A DNA stretch of 64,000 nt from an uncultured Amaricoccus sp. (lineage in GTDB: Bacteria > Pseudomonadota > Alphaproteobacteria > Rhodobacterales > Rhodobacteraceae). Of this stretch, positions 42,810-50,708 are shown piece by piece. Location of the stretch: contig NZ_CALAGI010000156.1 of the NCBI RefSeq assembly GCF_937891315.1, forward strand, positions 1 through 64,000. Direction: 5' to 3'. Both the position numbers and the translations under genes were made by a program. The notes below the pieces were generated by a model that searched no databases, was not told where the DNA came from, and worked only from the letters and a program-made list of their open reading frames with translations. Position 1 is the first letter of the stretch. The number at the start of each line of letters is the position of its first letter.

Positions 42810-43147
42810 CCCGCGCCGAGGACCTTATCGCCTCGATCACCGTGCTCAACCGGACCGATCTCGAGATCTGGCTGCGCGAGGAGCTGGTGACGGCGACGGC
42901 GGACGGCGAGACGCTGGTCTTTACCGAGATGGAATGCGCGCGGGTGCGTCTGATCTGCTCGCTCCGCTACGAGCTCGAGGTCGAGACCGAGACGCTGCCG
43001 GTGGTGATGTCGCTGCTCGACCAGCTCTACGAGACCCGGGCGCGCCTCCTGTCGCTGACCGCCGCCGTGACGCGGCTCGACCCGGAAGCGCGCGGCCGCG
43101 TCCTCGCGGGTCTGGCCGAGGCCGGGCGCGAGACGGCGGAATCCTGA
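42806..43147 (+). CDS. cbpM: CbpM-like modulator of the CbpA co-chaperone
   Basis: A 113-residue small helical protein starting MTRAEDLIASITVLNRTDLE. In E. coli CbpM binds the J domain of CbpA and blocks its action. Visible features are the FTEMECARVRLICSLRYEL segment (a MerR-like helical region) and a following helix LPVVMSLLDQLYETRARLLS. AAGGAG precedes ATG 42806, which overlaps the cbpA stop. The assignment rests mainly on operon position plus size and fold type. Confidence 0.78.
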   Translation: MTRAEDLIASITVLNRTDLEIWLREELVTATADGETLVFTEMECARVRLICSLRYELEVETETLPVVMSLLDQLYETRARLLSLTAAVTRLDPEARGRVLAGLAEAGRETAES

Positions 43148-43160
43148 GCCGCGCGCGGGT

Positions 43161-44189
43161 TCAGAGGATGAAGTCATCGGTGTGAAGGCGGGGGACGTCG
43201 ACCAGGCGAACCTCGAAATCGGCCGCGCCGTCGCCGTCGGTGTCGGCGGAGAGGATGCCCCGGGCATAGCGCAACTCGCCGGCTTCGTGGCCAAAGGCGG
43301 CACGGCCGATGAAGTCGAATTCCTGCGTGCCGTGCGTCGTGGCGTCGGCGTCGAAGCGGAGATCGAGCCGGTCGAGGCGGGAGTCGAAATCGCGGATCAC
43401 GTCGCGCGCCGCGCCGTCCGGCGAGTCCGATACGGCGCGGAACAGGAAGATGTCGGCACCGGAGCCGCCGACGAGCTGGTCCGTGCCGGAGCCGCCGCGC
43501 AGCCGGTCGGCGCCGGCGCCCCCGAGCAGCCTGTCCGCGCCCGCGCCGCCGGAGAGCGTGTCGGCGCCGCCGAGCCCGAGCAGCCGGTCGTCACCGCCCA
43601 GCGCCTCGACGCGGTCGGCGAAGGCGGTGGCCTCGATCCGCTCGCCGCTCCCGGTGCCGCGGATGGTCGGGACGCGGGGATCGACCGCCTCGCCGAACCA
43701 GACGTTGAACACGCGGCCCGCGTAGATGCCGGCGCCGGAGCGGGTCTCGAGGCCGATGCCGATCGCCTGGAACCCGACCGAGGCCCAGGCACCGCTGTTG
43801 GTCAGGATGGCGTTGTGCGCCGCCGAAGCCTTCCAGACCTCCAGCGCGGCCGCGCCGTTCGCCGCGCCGGCGGCGCTGATCTCGTAGCCGGGCGATGCGT
43901 AGCCGGTGCCGAGTCGCTCCGGCGCCTCCCACATCGCCTCGGGCGAGCCGCCGGACCCGTGGTACCGGGCGTCGCTCCAGTCGTGCAGGTCGGAATGGCC
44001 GGGATCGTCCGGCCAGATGTTCTCGCGGGTGTCGACCACGTGCCGGCCGGCGGTGACGGTCAGCGCGCGGGAAAGCGGCAGCGGGTCGAGCCCCTGCGCG
44101 TCGCGATAGGCGATGATCCGGTGATAGAGGTCCAGCTCGGCGAGGCTCAGCCCGTCCTGCGCGTTCGCCTTGTAGATGTCGGTGCTCAC
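43161..44189 (-). CDS. CAP-domain protein with C-terminal RTX (hemolysin-type calcium-binding) repeats
   Basis: A 342-residue protein. Residues about 15-168 are a CAP/SCP-like domain: LSLAELDLYHRIIAYRDAQG, AGRHVVDTRENIWPDD, and the late RVFNVWFGEAVDP. Residues 198-250 hold five or six Gly-Asp nonapeptides (GGADTLSGG, AGADRLLGG, AGADRLRGG, SGTDQLVGG). The end has DFDSRLDRLDLRF and VRLVDVPRLHTDDFIL, typical of type I secreted proteins. There is no signal peptide, so ABC-type (TolC) secretion is likely. The secretion genes are not in the window. The start is GTG 44189 after GGGGGAG. Confidence 0.82.
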   Translation of the reverse strand: MSTDIYKANAQDGLSLAELDLYHRIIAYRDAQGLDPLPLSRALTVTAGRHVVDTRENIWPDDPGHSDLHDWSDARYHGSGGSPEAMWEAPERLGTGYASPGYEISAAGAANGAAALEVWKASAAHNAILTNSGAWASVGFQAIGIGLETRSGAGIYAGRVFNVWFGEAVDPRVPTIRGTGSGERIEATAFADRVEALGGDDRLLGLGGADTLSGGAGADRLLGGAGADRLRGGSGTDQLVGGSGADIFLFRAVSDSPDGAARDVIRDFDSRLDRLDLRFDADATTHGTQEFDFIGRAAFGHEAGELRYARGILSADTDGDGAADFEVRLVDVPRLHTDDFIL

Positions 44190-44215
44190 CGGAAGCTCCC
44201 CCTCCAGGCCAGCCC

Positions 44216-45202
44216 TCAGAGCATGGAGGGCACGACCTGATCCGGCGGGCGATGTCCGTCGGCGAAGGTCTTGATATTGATGATGACCTTCTCGCCCATC
44301 TCGAGCCTGCCCTCGATCGTCGCCGAGCCCATGTGCGGCAGCAGCAGCACGTTCGGCAGTTCGCGCAACCGCGGATTGACCTCGTGGCCGTGCTCGTACA
44401 CATCGAGGCCGGCGCCGGCGAGTTCGCCCGCGCGCAGCATGCGGGTCAGCGCGTTCTCGTCCACCACCTCGCCGCGGGCGGTATTCACGAGGTAGGCGGT
44501 CGGTTTCATCAGCTTCAGCCGGCGGGCGTTCATCAGATGGAAGGTCGAGGGCGTGTGCGGCACATGGATGCTGAGGATATCGACGCGGGCGAGCATCTGG
44601 TCGAGGCTCTCCCACCAGGTCGCCTTCAGACGCTCCTCGTTCTCGGGCCGGACGCGGCGGCGGGCATGGTAGTGCACTTCGAGGCCGAAGGGCGCGGCGC
44701 GGGCGGCGACCGCGCGGCCGATGCGGCCGAGGCCGAGAATGCCGAGCCGCTTGCCGGCGATCCGGTGCCCCATCAGCGCGGTCGGGCTCCAGCCCTGCCA
44801 TTGGCCGGAGCGCATGGTCTCGGCGCCCTCGGGCACGCGGCGGGGCACGGCGAGGATCAGCGCCATCGCCATGTCGGCGGTATCCTCGGCCAGCACGCCC
44901 GGCGTGTTCGAAACGGTGATCCCGCGGCGAAGCGCCGTCGCGACATCGATATGATCGAAGCCCGCGCCGTAGTTGGCGATCAGCTTCAGCCGCGGGCCGG
45001 CCTGGGCGAGCAGGCGCGCATCGATCCGGTCGGTGATGGTCGGCACCAGCACGTCGGTTTCGGCCATCGCGGCGGCCAGCGCCTCGGCCGACAGCGGCAG
45101 GTCGTCCTGGCTGAGCGTCACATCGAACAGCTCGCGCATCCGCGCCTCGACCGGTTCGGGCAGGCGACGGGTGACGAAGACGGTCAAGCGTGGGGAGGCC
45201 AT
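44216..45202 (-). CDS. D-2-hydroxyacid dehydrogenase (glycerate/glyoxylate reductase type)
   Basis: A 328-residue NAD(P)-dependent dehydrogenase. The cofactor-binding GILGLGRIGRAVAARA lies at residues 154-169, substrate Arg243 is in NTARGEVVDE, and the catalytic His290 is in LLPHMGSAT. The substrate-side LIANYGAGFDHIDV (75-88) is typical of glycerate/glyoxylate reductases (GyaR). The usual Glu-Pro after DVYE is replaced by His-Gly-His. I believe this is normal for the alphaproteobacterial subgroup. It sits 26 bp downstream of nothing coupled: the CAP/RTX gene follows it after a short gap on the same strand. Confidence 0.87.
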   Translation of the reverse strand: MASPRLTVFVTRRLPEPVEARMRELFDVTLSQDDLPLSAEALAAAMAETDVLVPTITDRIDARLLAQAGPRLKLIANYGAGFDHIDVATALRRGITVSNTPGVLAEDTADMAMALILAVPRRVPEGAETMRSGQWQGWSPTALMGHRIAGKRLGILGLGRIGRAVAARAAPFGLEVHYHARRRVRPENEERLKATWWESLDQMLARVDILSIHVPHTPSTFHLMNARRLKLMKPTAYLVNTARGEVVDENALTRMLRAGELAGAGLDVYEHGHEVNPRLRELPNVLLLPHMGSATIEGRLEMGEKVIINIKTFADGHRPPDQVVPSML

Positions 45203-45320
45203 GCGCTTTGCTGTTCCTCTGGGGAGTGATTTTCGCTATGCTAGGCGGATAATTGCACGGGCGGGTCCGGAAAATCCAGACACTTCCCGGCGCCGAGGTT
45301 CTGAGCAGGATAATCGCCTC

Positions 45321-45908
45321 ATGCGTGGCTTTCGACGTGGCTTTCGGGCGGGCTTCGTGTCCGCGTCCGTACGGGGCGCGGCCTTCGCGCTGGCGCTTTC
45401 GCTCCTCGCGGCGCCAGTCGGGATCACGGCGGGCATGGCGGCCGACGCACCGCCGCGGGTCGCCGCCGAGGCCGCGGGGTTCGGGCCGGTGACGCGCCTG
45501 CCGTTGCCGCGCTATGTCTCGATGCGGGCCGAAAGCGCCAATGCGCGGCGCGGGCCGAGTCTCGACCAGCGCGTCGACTGGGAATTCGTGCACCGCGGCC
45601 TGCCGCTGGAGATCACGGCGGAATATGGCAACTGGCGGCGGGTGCGCGACGCGGAGGGCATGGGCGGCTGGGTGCATCACACGCTGCTCTCCGGGGCACG
45701 GACCGCGCTGGTGCTCGGCCCCGAGCGCGCGACCCTGCTGGAAGAGCCGAGGGCGGAGGCGCGGGTGGTGGGGCTGTTCGAACCCGGGGTCGTCGCCCGG
45801 CTCGAAGCCTGCCAGGGCGACTGGTGCGAAATCGGGGCGGCGGGCGTCGAGGGCTGGCTGCCGCGCGCCACGATCTGGGGGGTCGGGCCGGACGAAACCC
45901 TTGAATGA
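45321..45908 (+). CDS. secreted SH3-domain protein
   Basis: A 195-residue protein. A basic N-terminus (RGFRRGFRAGF) and a hydrophobic run (GAAFALALSLLAAPVGITAGM) form a signal peptide or anchor. After that come two bacterial SH3-like modules: PRYVSMRAESANARRGPSLDQRVDWEF with ITAEYGNWRRVRDAEGMGGW, and a second starting RATLLEEPRAEARVVGLFEP with CQGDWCEIGAAGVEGWLPRA. Each piece is typical of the alphaproteobacterial SH3 (DUF1058-like) family, thought to bind cell-wall peptides. It is divergent from the hydroxyacid dehydrogenase, as is often seen in Rhodobacterales. The role is unknown. Confidence 0.8.
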   Translation: MRGFRRGFRAGFVSASVRGAAFALALSLLAAPVGITAGMAADAPPRVAAEAAGFGPVTRLPLPRYVSMRAESANARRGPSLDQRVDWEFVHRGLPLEITAEYGNWRRVRDAEGMGGWVHHTLLSGARTALVLGPERATLLEEPRAEARVVGLFEPGVVARLEACQGDWCEIGAAGVEGWLPRATIWGVGPDETLE

Positions 45909-45976
45909 CGGCGAGGCGGCGCACCGATCCCTGGCGCTCCGCGCGGAGGCTCCCGCGGGGCGTAGCCCTTGGGCCC

Positions 45977-46050
45977 GGCGGCCGCGGCGCGGCCGCCAAA
46001 GGAGCGGCCTGTTGGCCGCGAGTCTTTTTTCTCCCCGCCTGTTGGCGGGG
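45977..46050 (+). terminator. triple-hairpin terminator after the SH3-protein gene
   Basis: Three hairpins in a row. GGCGGCCGC/GCGGCCGCC (45977-45997, 9 bp). GCGGCC-TGTT-GGCCGC (46004-46019), followed by GAGTCTTTTTT. CCCCGCC-TGTT-GGCGGGG (46033-46050). The middle one with its U-tract is a good intrinsic terminator. The last two share the loop TGTT. The rest of the gap to 46239 holds no gene I can recognise. Confidence 0.7.
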
Positions 46051-46239
46051 CCCCTCGTCCTGCCCGATAGGAATTCTGCCAATATGAAACTGGAAGAAGC
46101 CTAGGGGCGGCATGGTCCCGTAGGGCTCCTGGCGCACTGGAGGGCTGAGCCCCGGGTCAGCGAGGGCGCGCGGGAGGTTCCGGTTGCGCGGCGTCGTCGC
46201 TGCGGCTAGGCAGGGCGCGGATTTCAGGTGGACCGCCGA

Positions 46240-47106
46240 ATGCTCTATGAGACGTCCCACGACTGGAACCGCGCGCCGAGCAAGCGGGCGACGCTGTTCG
46301 GCATGTCCGGGCTGGGCAAGACCCGGATCTCGAGCATGCTGCGCGACGATGGCGGCTGGTTCCACTATTCCGTCGATTTCCGCATCGGCACCCGCTACAT
46401 GGGCGAGCATATCGTCGATAATTTCAAGCGCGAGGCGATGCGCAATCCGTTCCTGCGCGAGTTGCTGCGCTCGGATTCGATCTTCATCGCCTCGAACATC
46501 ACCTTCCAGAACCTCGCCCCGCTCTCGACCTATCTCGGCAAGCCGGGCGATCCGGCGAAGGGCGGCATTCCGTTCGACGAATATCTGAGGCGCCAGCGCC
46601 AGCACCGCGCCGCCGAGATCGCCGCGACCCGCGACACGCTGCTCTTCATCGAGAAGGCGCGCGAGATCTACGACTACCGGCATTTCGTCTGCGACACCTC
46701 CGGCTCGCTCTGCGAGGTCGTCGATCCCGACGACGCGGACGATCCGGTGTTGCGCGATCTCGCGGCGGCGACACTGCCGGTCTGGATCCGCGGCACCGAG
46801 GAGCATGTCGAGGAACTCGCCGCCCGCTTCGACCGCGCGCCGAAGCCGATGTATTATCCCGAGCCTTTCCTGGTGGCACTCTGGGACGAATTCTGTGCGA
46901 CACGGCGGATCGCACCGGAGGCGGTCGATCCCGACGCCTTCATCCGCCACGGCTTTCGCGCGCTGATCGCGCACCGCCTGCCGCGCTATCGGGCGATCGC
47001 CGAGAAATGGGGCGTCACCATCGAGGCGGCGGAGGCGGCGGCCGTGCGTTCGCCCGCCGATTTCGAGGCGCTGATCGCGCGTGCCATCGACCGGAGCCGG
47101 GCATGA
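46240..47106 (+). CDS. P-loop ATPase of unknown function paired with a CDF transporter
   Basis: A 288-residue protein starting MLYETSHDWNRAPSKR. Walker A GMSGLGKT is at residues 21-28. Further conserved-looking segments are FHYSVDFRIGTRYMGEHIVD, IASNITFQNLAPLSTYLGKP, GGIPFDEYLRRQRQHRAAEI and FVCDTSGSLCEVVDP (a possible Walker B/Asp region). The fold resembles small nucleotide kinases. GTG 46228 is an alternative start, but ATG 46240 has AGGTGGA upstream and fits the family N-terminus as I recall it. It overlaps the CDF gene by 4 bp, so a link to metal homeostasis is possible. No function is established. Confidence 0.72.
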   Translation: MLYETSHDWNRAPSKRATLFGMSGLGKTRISSMLRDDGGWFHYSVDFRIGTRYMGEHIVDNFKREAMRNPFLRELLRSDSIFIASNITFQNLAPLSTYLGKPGDPAKGGIPFDEYLRRQRQHRAAEIAATRDTLLFIEKAREIYDYRHFVCDTSGSLCEVVDPDDADDPVLRDLAAATLPVWIRGTEEHVEELAARFDRAPKPMYYPEPFLVALWDEFCATRRIAPEAVDPDAFIRHGFRALIAHRLPRYRAIAEKWGVTIEAAEAAAVRSPADFEALIARAIDRSRA

Positions 47107-48068
47107 CCCCGGACGGGGATCAGCTGCGCGACGGGCATGATCATGGCGGGCAGGGCCATTCCCATTCCCATGGCCATCATGCGAACACGCGGGCGGTCGG
47201 GTTCGCCGCGCTGCTGACCGGCGGCTTCATGATCGTCGAACTGCTGGGCGGGATCGCCGCCGGCTCGCTGGCGCTGATCGCCGACGCCGGACACATGCTG
47301 ACCGATTTCGCGGCGCTCGCCTTCGCCTGGTTCGCCTTCCGCGTGGCCCGCCGCCCGGCCGACGCGCGGCGGACCTATGGCTTCGACCGGCTGTCGGTGA
47401 TGGCCGCCTTCGTCAACGGGCTCGCGCTCTTCGCCGTCACCGCCTGGATCATGATCGAGGCGGTGGAGCGGCTGACCGACCCGCGGCCGGTGACCGGCGG
47501 GCTGATGCTGGCCGTCGCGGTGGCGGGGCTCGTCGTCAACATCCTCTCATTCTGGGTCCTGTCGCGCGGCGATCGGGAGAATCTCAATCTCCGCGCGGCG
47601 ATCCTGCATGTGATCGGCGATCTGCTCGGCTCGGTCGGGGCGATTTTCGCGGCGCTCGTCATCCTCGGCACCGGCTGGTATCCGATCGACCCGATCCTCT
47701 CGGTGCTGGTGGCGCTGCTCATCCTGCGCTCGGCCTGGCGGGTGGTTCGCGAGAGCGGGCATATCCTGCTGGAGGGCTCGCCCGCCGGTTTCGATGCGGC
47801 CGCCATCGCGGCCGACATCGCCGGCGCGGTGCCGGGCGTGGCCGAGATCTGCCATCTGCATGCCTGGTCGATCAGCGAGGAGCGGCCGATGGTGACACTG
47901 GAGGCGATCCTCGCACCCGCCACCGACCCGGAAACGGCGCGGGCCGCGATCAAGGCGCGCCTCGCCGAGCGCTTCGGCTTCGACCATGCCACGGTCGAGA
48001 TCAAGGCCGCCGCGAAACCCTCGTCCGGGGCGTCCGGATTGCCACCGGGCCGCGCCCGTCCTATCTAG
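47103..48068 (+). CDS. cation diffusion facilitator (ZitB/CzcD-like zinc exporter)
   Basis: A 321-residue inner-membrane antiporter that removes Zn2+ or similar ions in exchange for protons. The N-terminus is His-rich (DGHDHGGQGHSHSHGHH, residues 10-26). Six helices follow, with the metal sites DAGHMLTDFAAL (about 61-72) and HVIGDLLGSVGAIF (about 169-182). The C-terminal cytoplasmic metallochaperone-like domain includes HLHAWSISEERPMVTLE. It overlaps the P-loop ATPase gene (ATGA). Confidence 0.92.
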   Translation: MTPDGDQLRDGHDHGGQGHSHSHGHHANTRAVGFAALLTGGFMIVELLGGIAAGSLALIADAGHMLTDFAALAFAWFAFRVARRPADARRTYGFDRLSVMAAFVNGLALFAVTAWIMIEAVERLTDPRPVTGGLMLAVAVAGLVVNILSFWVLSRGDRENLNLRAAILHVIGDLLGSVGAIFAALVILGTGWYPIDPILSVLVALLILRSAWRVVRESGHILLEGSPAGFDAAAIAADIAGAVPGVAEICHLHAWSISEERPMVTLEAILAPATDPETARAAIKARLAERFGFDHATVEIKAAAKPSSGASGLPPGRARPI

Positions 48069-48095
48069 CCGGTCTTCGCCACGAAAGCCTCGCCT

Positions 48096-49016
48096 ATGCC
48101 GATCAAGATCCCCGCGAGCCTGCCCGCCTACGATGTCCTGCGCCGCGAGGGCGTCATGGTCATGTCCGAGGAACTGGCGGCGCGGCAGGACATCCGCCCG
48201 CTGCGCATCGGCCTCGTCAATCTCATGCCGAAGAAGGTGCAGACCGAAACCCAGTTCGCCCGGCTGATCGGCGCCACGCCGCTGCAGATCGATCTCACGC
48301 TGATCCGCATGTCCGAACACCAGTCGAAGAACACCTCGCCCGCCCATCTCGAGGCCTTCTACCAGCCGTTCCGGGAAGCGCGGGCCTCGAAGTTCGACGG
48401 GCTGCTCATCACCGGCGCGCCGATCGAGCATCTCGATTTCGAGGCGGTGTCCTATTGGGACGAACTGCGCGAGCTTTTCGACTGGACCCAGACCAACGTC
48501 CATCACACGATCGGCGTCTGTTGGGGCGGCATGGCCATGCTGCACCATTTCCATGGCGTGCCAAAGCACATGCTGCCCGCCAAGGCCTTCGGCTGCTACC
48601 GCCACGCGCGGACCCCCGGCACCGCCTCGCGCTTCGTCCAGGGCTTTTCCGACCGCTTCCTCGTGCCGGTCAGCCGCTGGACCGAGGTGCGGTCCGAGGA
48701 TGTCGACCTGCATCCCGATCTCGAGATCCTGATCTCGTCCGACGAGGTCGGCCCCTGCCTGATCGAGGACGCCGGCCACCGCGCGCTCTACATGTTCAAC
48801 CATCTCGAATACGACTCCGTCACGCTGAAGGAGGAGTACGACCGCGACATTCTCGCCGGGGGCGCGATCGTGCCCCCGGTGGATTATTTTCCCGAGGGCG
48901 ATCCGAACCTGCCGCCGGAGAATCTGTGGCGCAGCCACGGCCAGCTGCTCTACGGCAACTGGATCAACCAGATCTACCAGACCGCGCCGTTCGAGATCGA
49001 GGCGATCGGCACCTGA
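48096..49016 (+). CDS. metA: homoserine O-acetyltransferase (MetA fold)
   Basis: This cytosolic enzyme activates homoserine for methionine synthesis. The 306-residue MetA-family protein has acyl-carrying Cys142 in GVCWGGMAML, and His236 and Glu238 in FNHLEYD. Residue 111, which sets the acyl donor in this family, is Glu (TGAPIEHLDF). Glu here goes with acetyl-CoA use, while E. coli MetA with Gly uses succinyl-CoA. So O-acetylhomoserine is the likely product despite the usual succinyltransferase name. The start ATG 48096 is the first codon of the conserved MPIKIPASLPA. Confidence 0.92.
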   Translation: MPIKIPASLPAYDVLRREGVMVMSEELAARQDIRPLRIGLVNLMPKKVQTETQFARLIGATPLQIDLTLIRMSEHQSKNTSPAHLEAFYQPFREARASKFDGLLITGAPIEHLDFEAVSYWDELRELFDWTQTNVHHTIGVCWGGMAMLHHFHGVPKHMLPAKAFGCYRHARTPGTASRFVQGFSDRFLVPVSRWTEVRSEDVDLHPDLEILISSDEVGPCLIEDAGHRALYMFNHLEYDSVTLKEEYDRDILAGGAIVPPVDYFPEGDPNLPPENLWRSHGQLLYGNWINQIYQTAPFEIEAIGT

Positions 49017-49049
49017 CGCCGCCCGAAGGCCGTCCAGCCTGCGCCGGCG

Positions 49050-49078
49050 TTGTCCTGCCCACCCGCGCCCGGCATAGT
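49050..49078 (+). promoter_or_regulatory. sigma70-like promoter of ppk2
   Basis: TTGTCC (49050-49055) and CATAGT (49073-49078) have a 17-base spacer. They lie 21 bp before the start at 49099, which has GGGAGG as ribosome-binding site. Confidence 0.45.
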
Positions 49079-49098
49079 GCGGGAAACGGGAGGATGGC

Positions 49099-49977
49099 AT
49101 GGCCAAATCGGAGTTCAAGAAGCCCTTCGACGGAGCGATCAGCCGCTTCGCCGAGAAGGACGCGCCGAAGGCGGTGCGCGAGGCGCTGAAGGGCGCGAAC
49201 AAGGGCGCGATCCTCGATCCGCGCTATCCCTATGCCACCCGGCTCGACGAAGACGACTACGAGAAGGAGGCCGAGGCCTGCCAGCTCGAGCTGGTCAAGG
49301 CGCAGCGCTGGATGCGGGCCGAGGGCAAGCGGATCGTCGCCGTCTTCGAGGGCCGCGACGCCGCCGGCAAGGGCGGCATGATCAAGGCGATCACCGAGAA
49401 TCTCAATCCCCGCAACGCCCGCGTCGTCGCCCTGCCGGCGCCGTCCGACACCGAACGCGGTCAGTGGTATTTCCAGCGCTACGTCACGCATCTGCCGACC
49501 AGCGGAGAAATGGTGCTGTTCGACCGGTCCTGGTACAACCGCGCCGTGGTCGAGAAGGTGTTCGGCTGGTGTACCAAGGCCGAGCGCGAGCGCTTCTTCC
49601 TCCAGTTGCCGGAGTTCGAGGACATGCTGGTCCGCGACGGCGTCATCCTCGTGAAGATCTGGATCGCGATCGGCCGCGCCGAGCAGTTGCGCCAGTTCCT
49701 GCAGCGCGAATCCGATCCGCTGAAGCAATGGAAGCTGAGCCAGACCGACGTCGATGGCCTGACCCGCTGGGACGACTATACCGCCGCGATCGAGGAAACC
49801 ATGCAGCGCGCCCATGCGACGCTGACGCCCTGGACCGTGGTCTGGGGCGAGGACAAGCGCCGGGCGCGGATCGCGGGCATGCGCGCCCTGCTCGGACGGC
49901 TCGACTATCCGGACAGGAAGGTGCCGGCGCCCGATCCCCGGATCTGCGGCGGCCCGGAAATCCTCCGTCGAGACTGA
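49099..49977 (+). CDS. ppk2: polyphosphate kinase 2
   Basis: PPK2 transfers phosphate between polyphosphate and nucleoside diphosphates or monophosphates. This 292-residue one-domain form has Walker A EGRDAAGKGG at residues 84-93, Walker B FDRSWYNRAVVE from 141 (Asp142) and the lid region with FQRYVTHLPTSGEM. The length and N-terminal extension are those of class I PPK2 enzymes, which mostly phosphorylate NDPs. Pyrophosphatase lies 9 kb away and is not linked. The start is ATG 49099. Confidence 0.93.
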   Translation: MAKSEFKKPFDGAISRFAEKDAPKAVREALKGANKGAILDPRYPYATRLDEDDYEKEAEACQLELVKAQRWMRAEGKRIVAVFEGRDAAGKGGMIKAITENLNPRNARVVALPAPSDTERGQWYFQRYVTHLPTSGEMVLFDRSWYNRAVVEKVFGWCTKAERERFFLQLPEFEDMLVRDGVILVKIWIAIGRAEQLRQFLQRESDPLKQWKLSQTDVDGLTRWDDYTAAIEETMQRAHATLTPWTVVWGEDKRRARIAGMRALLGRLDYPDRKVPAPDPRICGGPEILRRD

Positions 49978-50045
49978 CTCCGCGATCTTGCACGGGGCGG
50001 CGAACCTTCCCATCTGTCGGGCTGGAACCGAAACGAGGACCGCCG

Positions 50046-50519
50046 ATGCAGGCCTATGGATACGCAGGATCCCTTGCCGGATTGCCCGATCCCGAGATGG
50101 ATCGCCAGTTCTACGAGGGCGTGCCGGCGCGGAGGCTCGCCGCCTGGATGATCGACCTGCTCATCACCCTGCTGGTCGGCGTTCCAGCCGCGGTGATGTT
50201 CGGGCTGATGACGCTCGGCTTCGGCTTCGCGCTCTTTCCGTTCCTGGTCGCGACCGTCGGCTTCGTCTACCGCGTCGCGACCATCGCCGGCGGCTCGGCG
50301 ACCTGGGGCATGCGCGCCATGGGGATCGAGCTGCGCCGCGCCGATGGGTCGCGCTTCGATTTCGCGACCGCGATCATGCATACCGCGCTCTATACCATCT
50401 CTTTCGGGGTGGTGGTGCTGCAGATCGTCAGCTGCGTCTCGATGGTGGCGAGCCGCTATGGTCAGGGCCTGCCCGACGTGATCCTTCGCACCACCGCGAT
50501 CAATCGCCCCGCCGATTGA
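50046..50519 (+). CDS. RDD family membrane protein
   Basis: A 157-residue inner-membrane protein of the RDD family. The motif region YEGVPARRLAAWMIDLLITL (residues 24-43) has the Arg...Asp-Leu pattern. Three helices follow, and the second conserved segment is GGSATWGMRAMGIELRRADG (about 81-100). Some RDD proteins act as Na+(Li+,K+)/H+ antiporters. Many have no known role. A ribosome-binding site ACGAGGACC precedes ATG 50046. Confidence 0.85.
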   Translation: MQAYGYAGSLAGLPDPEMDRQFYEGVPARRLAAWMIDLLITLLVGVPAAVMFGLMTLGFGFALFPFLVATVGFVYRVATIAGGSATWGMRAMGIELRRADGSRFDFATAIMHTALYTISFGVVVLQIVSCVSMVASRYGQGLPDVILRTTAINRPAD

Positions 50520-50648
50520 GCGCCGCCGCGCGCGGTCGGGTCCGGGGCTTGATCGCCCTGCCTCGGCCGCTCGCGCGCCTTCGGGGCGGCCGCCGGGGGA
50601 GGGGGAGGTATCGTTCGCCGGCGCATTCACCGCGTGGCGAGAATCCTG

Positions 50649-50677
50649 TTGCCCGGTGGCGACACCTGTTGTTAGCT
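50649..50677 (+). promoter_or_regulatory. possible promoter of the arginyl/leucyl-transferase gene
   Basis: TTGCCC (50649-50654) and TTAGCT (50672-50677) have a 17-base spacer and lie 32 bp before the start at 50709. The hexamers match consensus only partly. Confidence 0.3.
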
Positions 50678-50708
50678 TTCCTCTCGGAGGAAGCCATCGG
50701 GGCCGGGA

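Noticed and set aside
43161..46082. A 973-codon minus-strand frame that looks like one giant RTX protein
   Set aside because: Only the part from GTG 44189 resembles CAP/RTX. The upstream part covers the hydroxyacid dehydrogenase out of frame.
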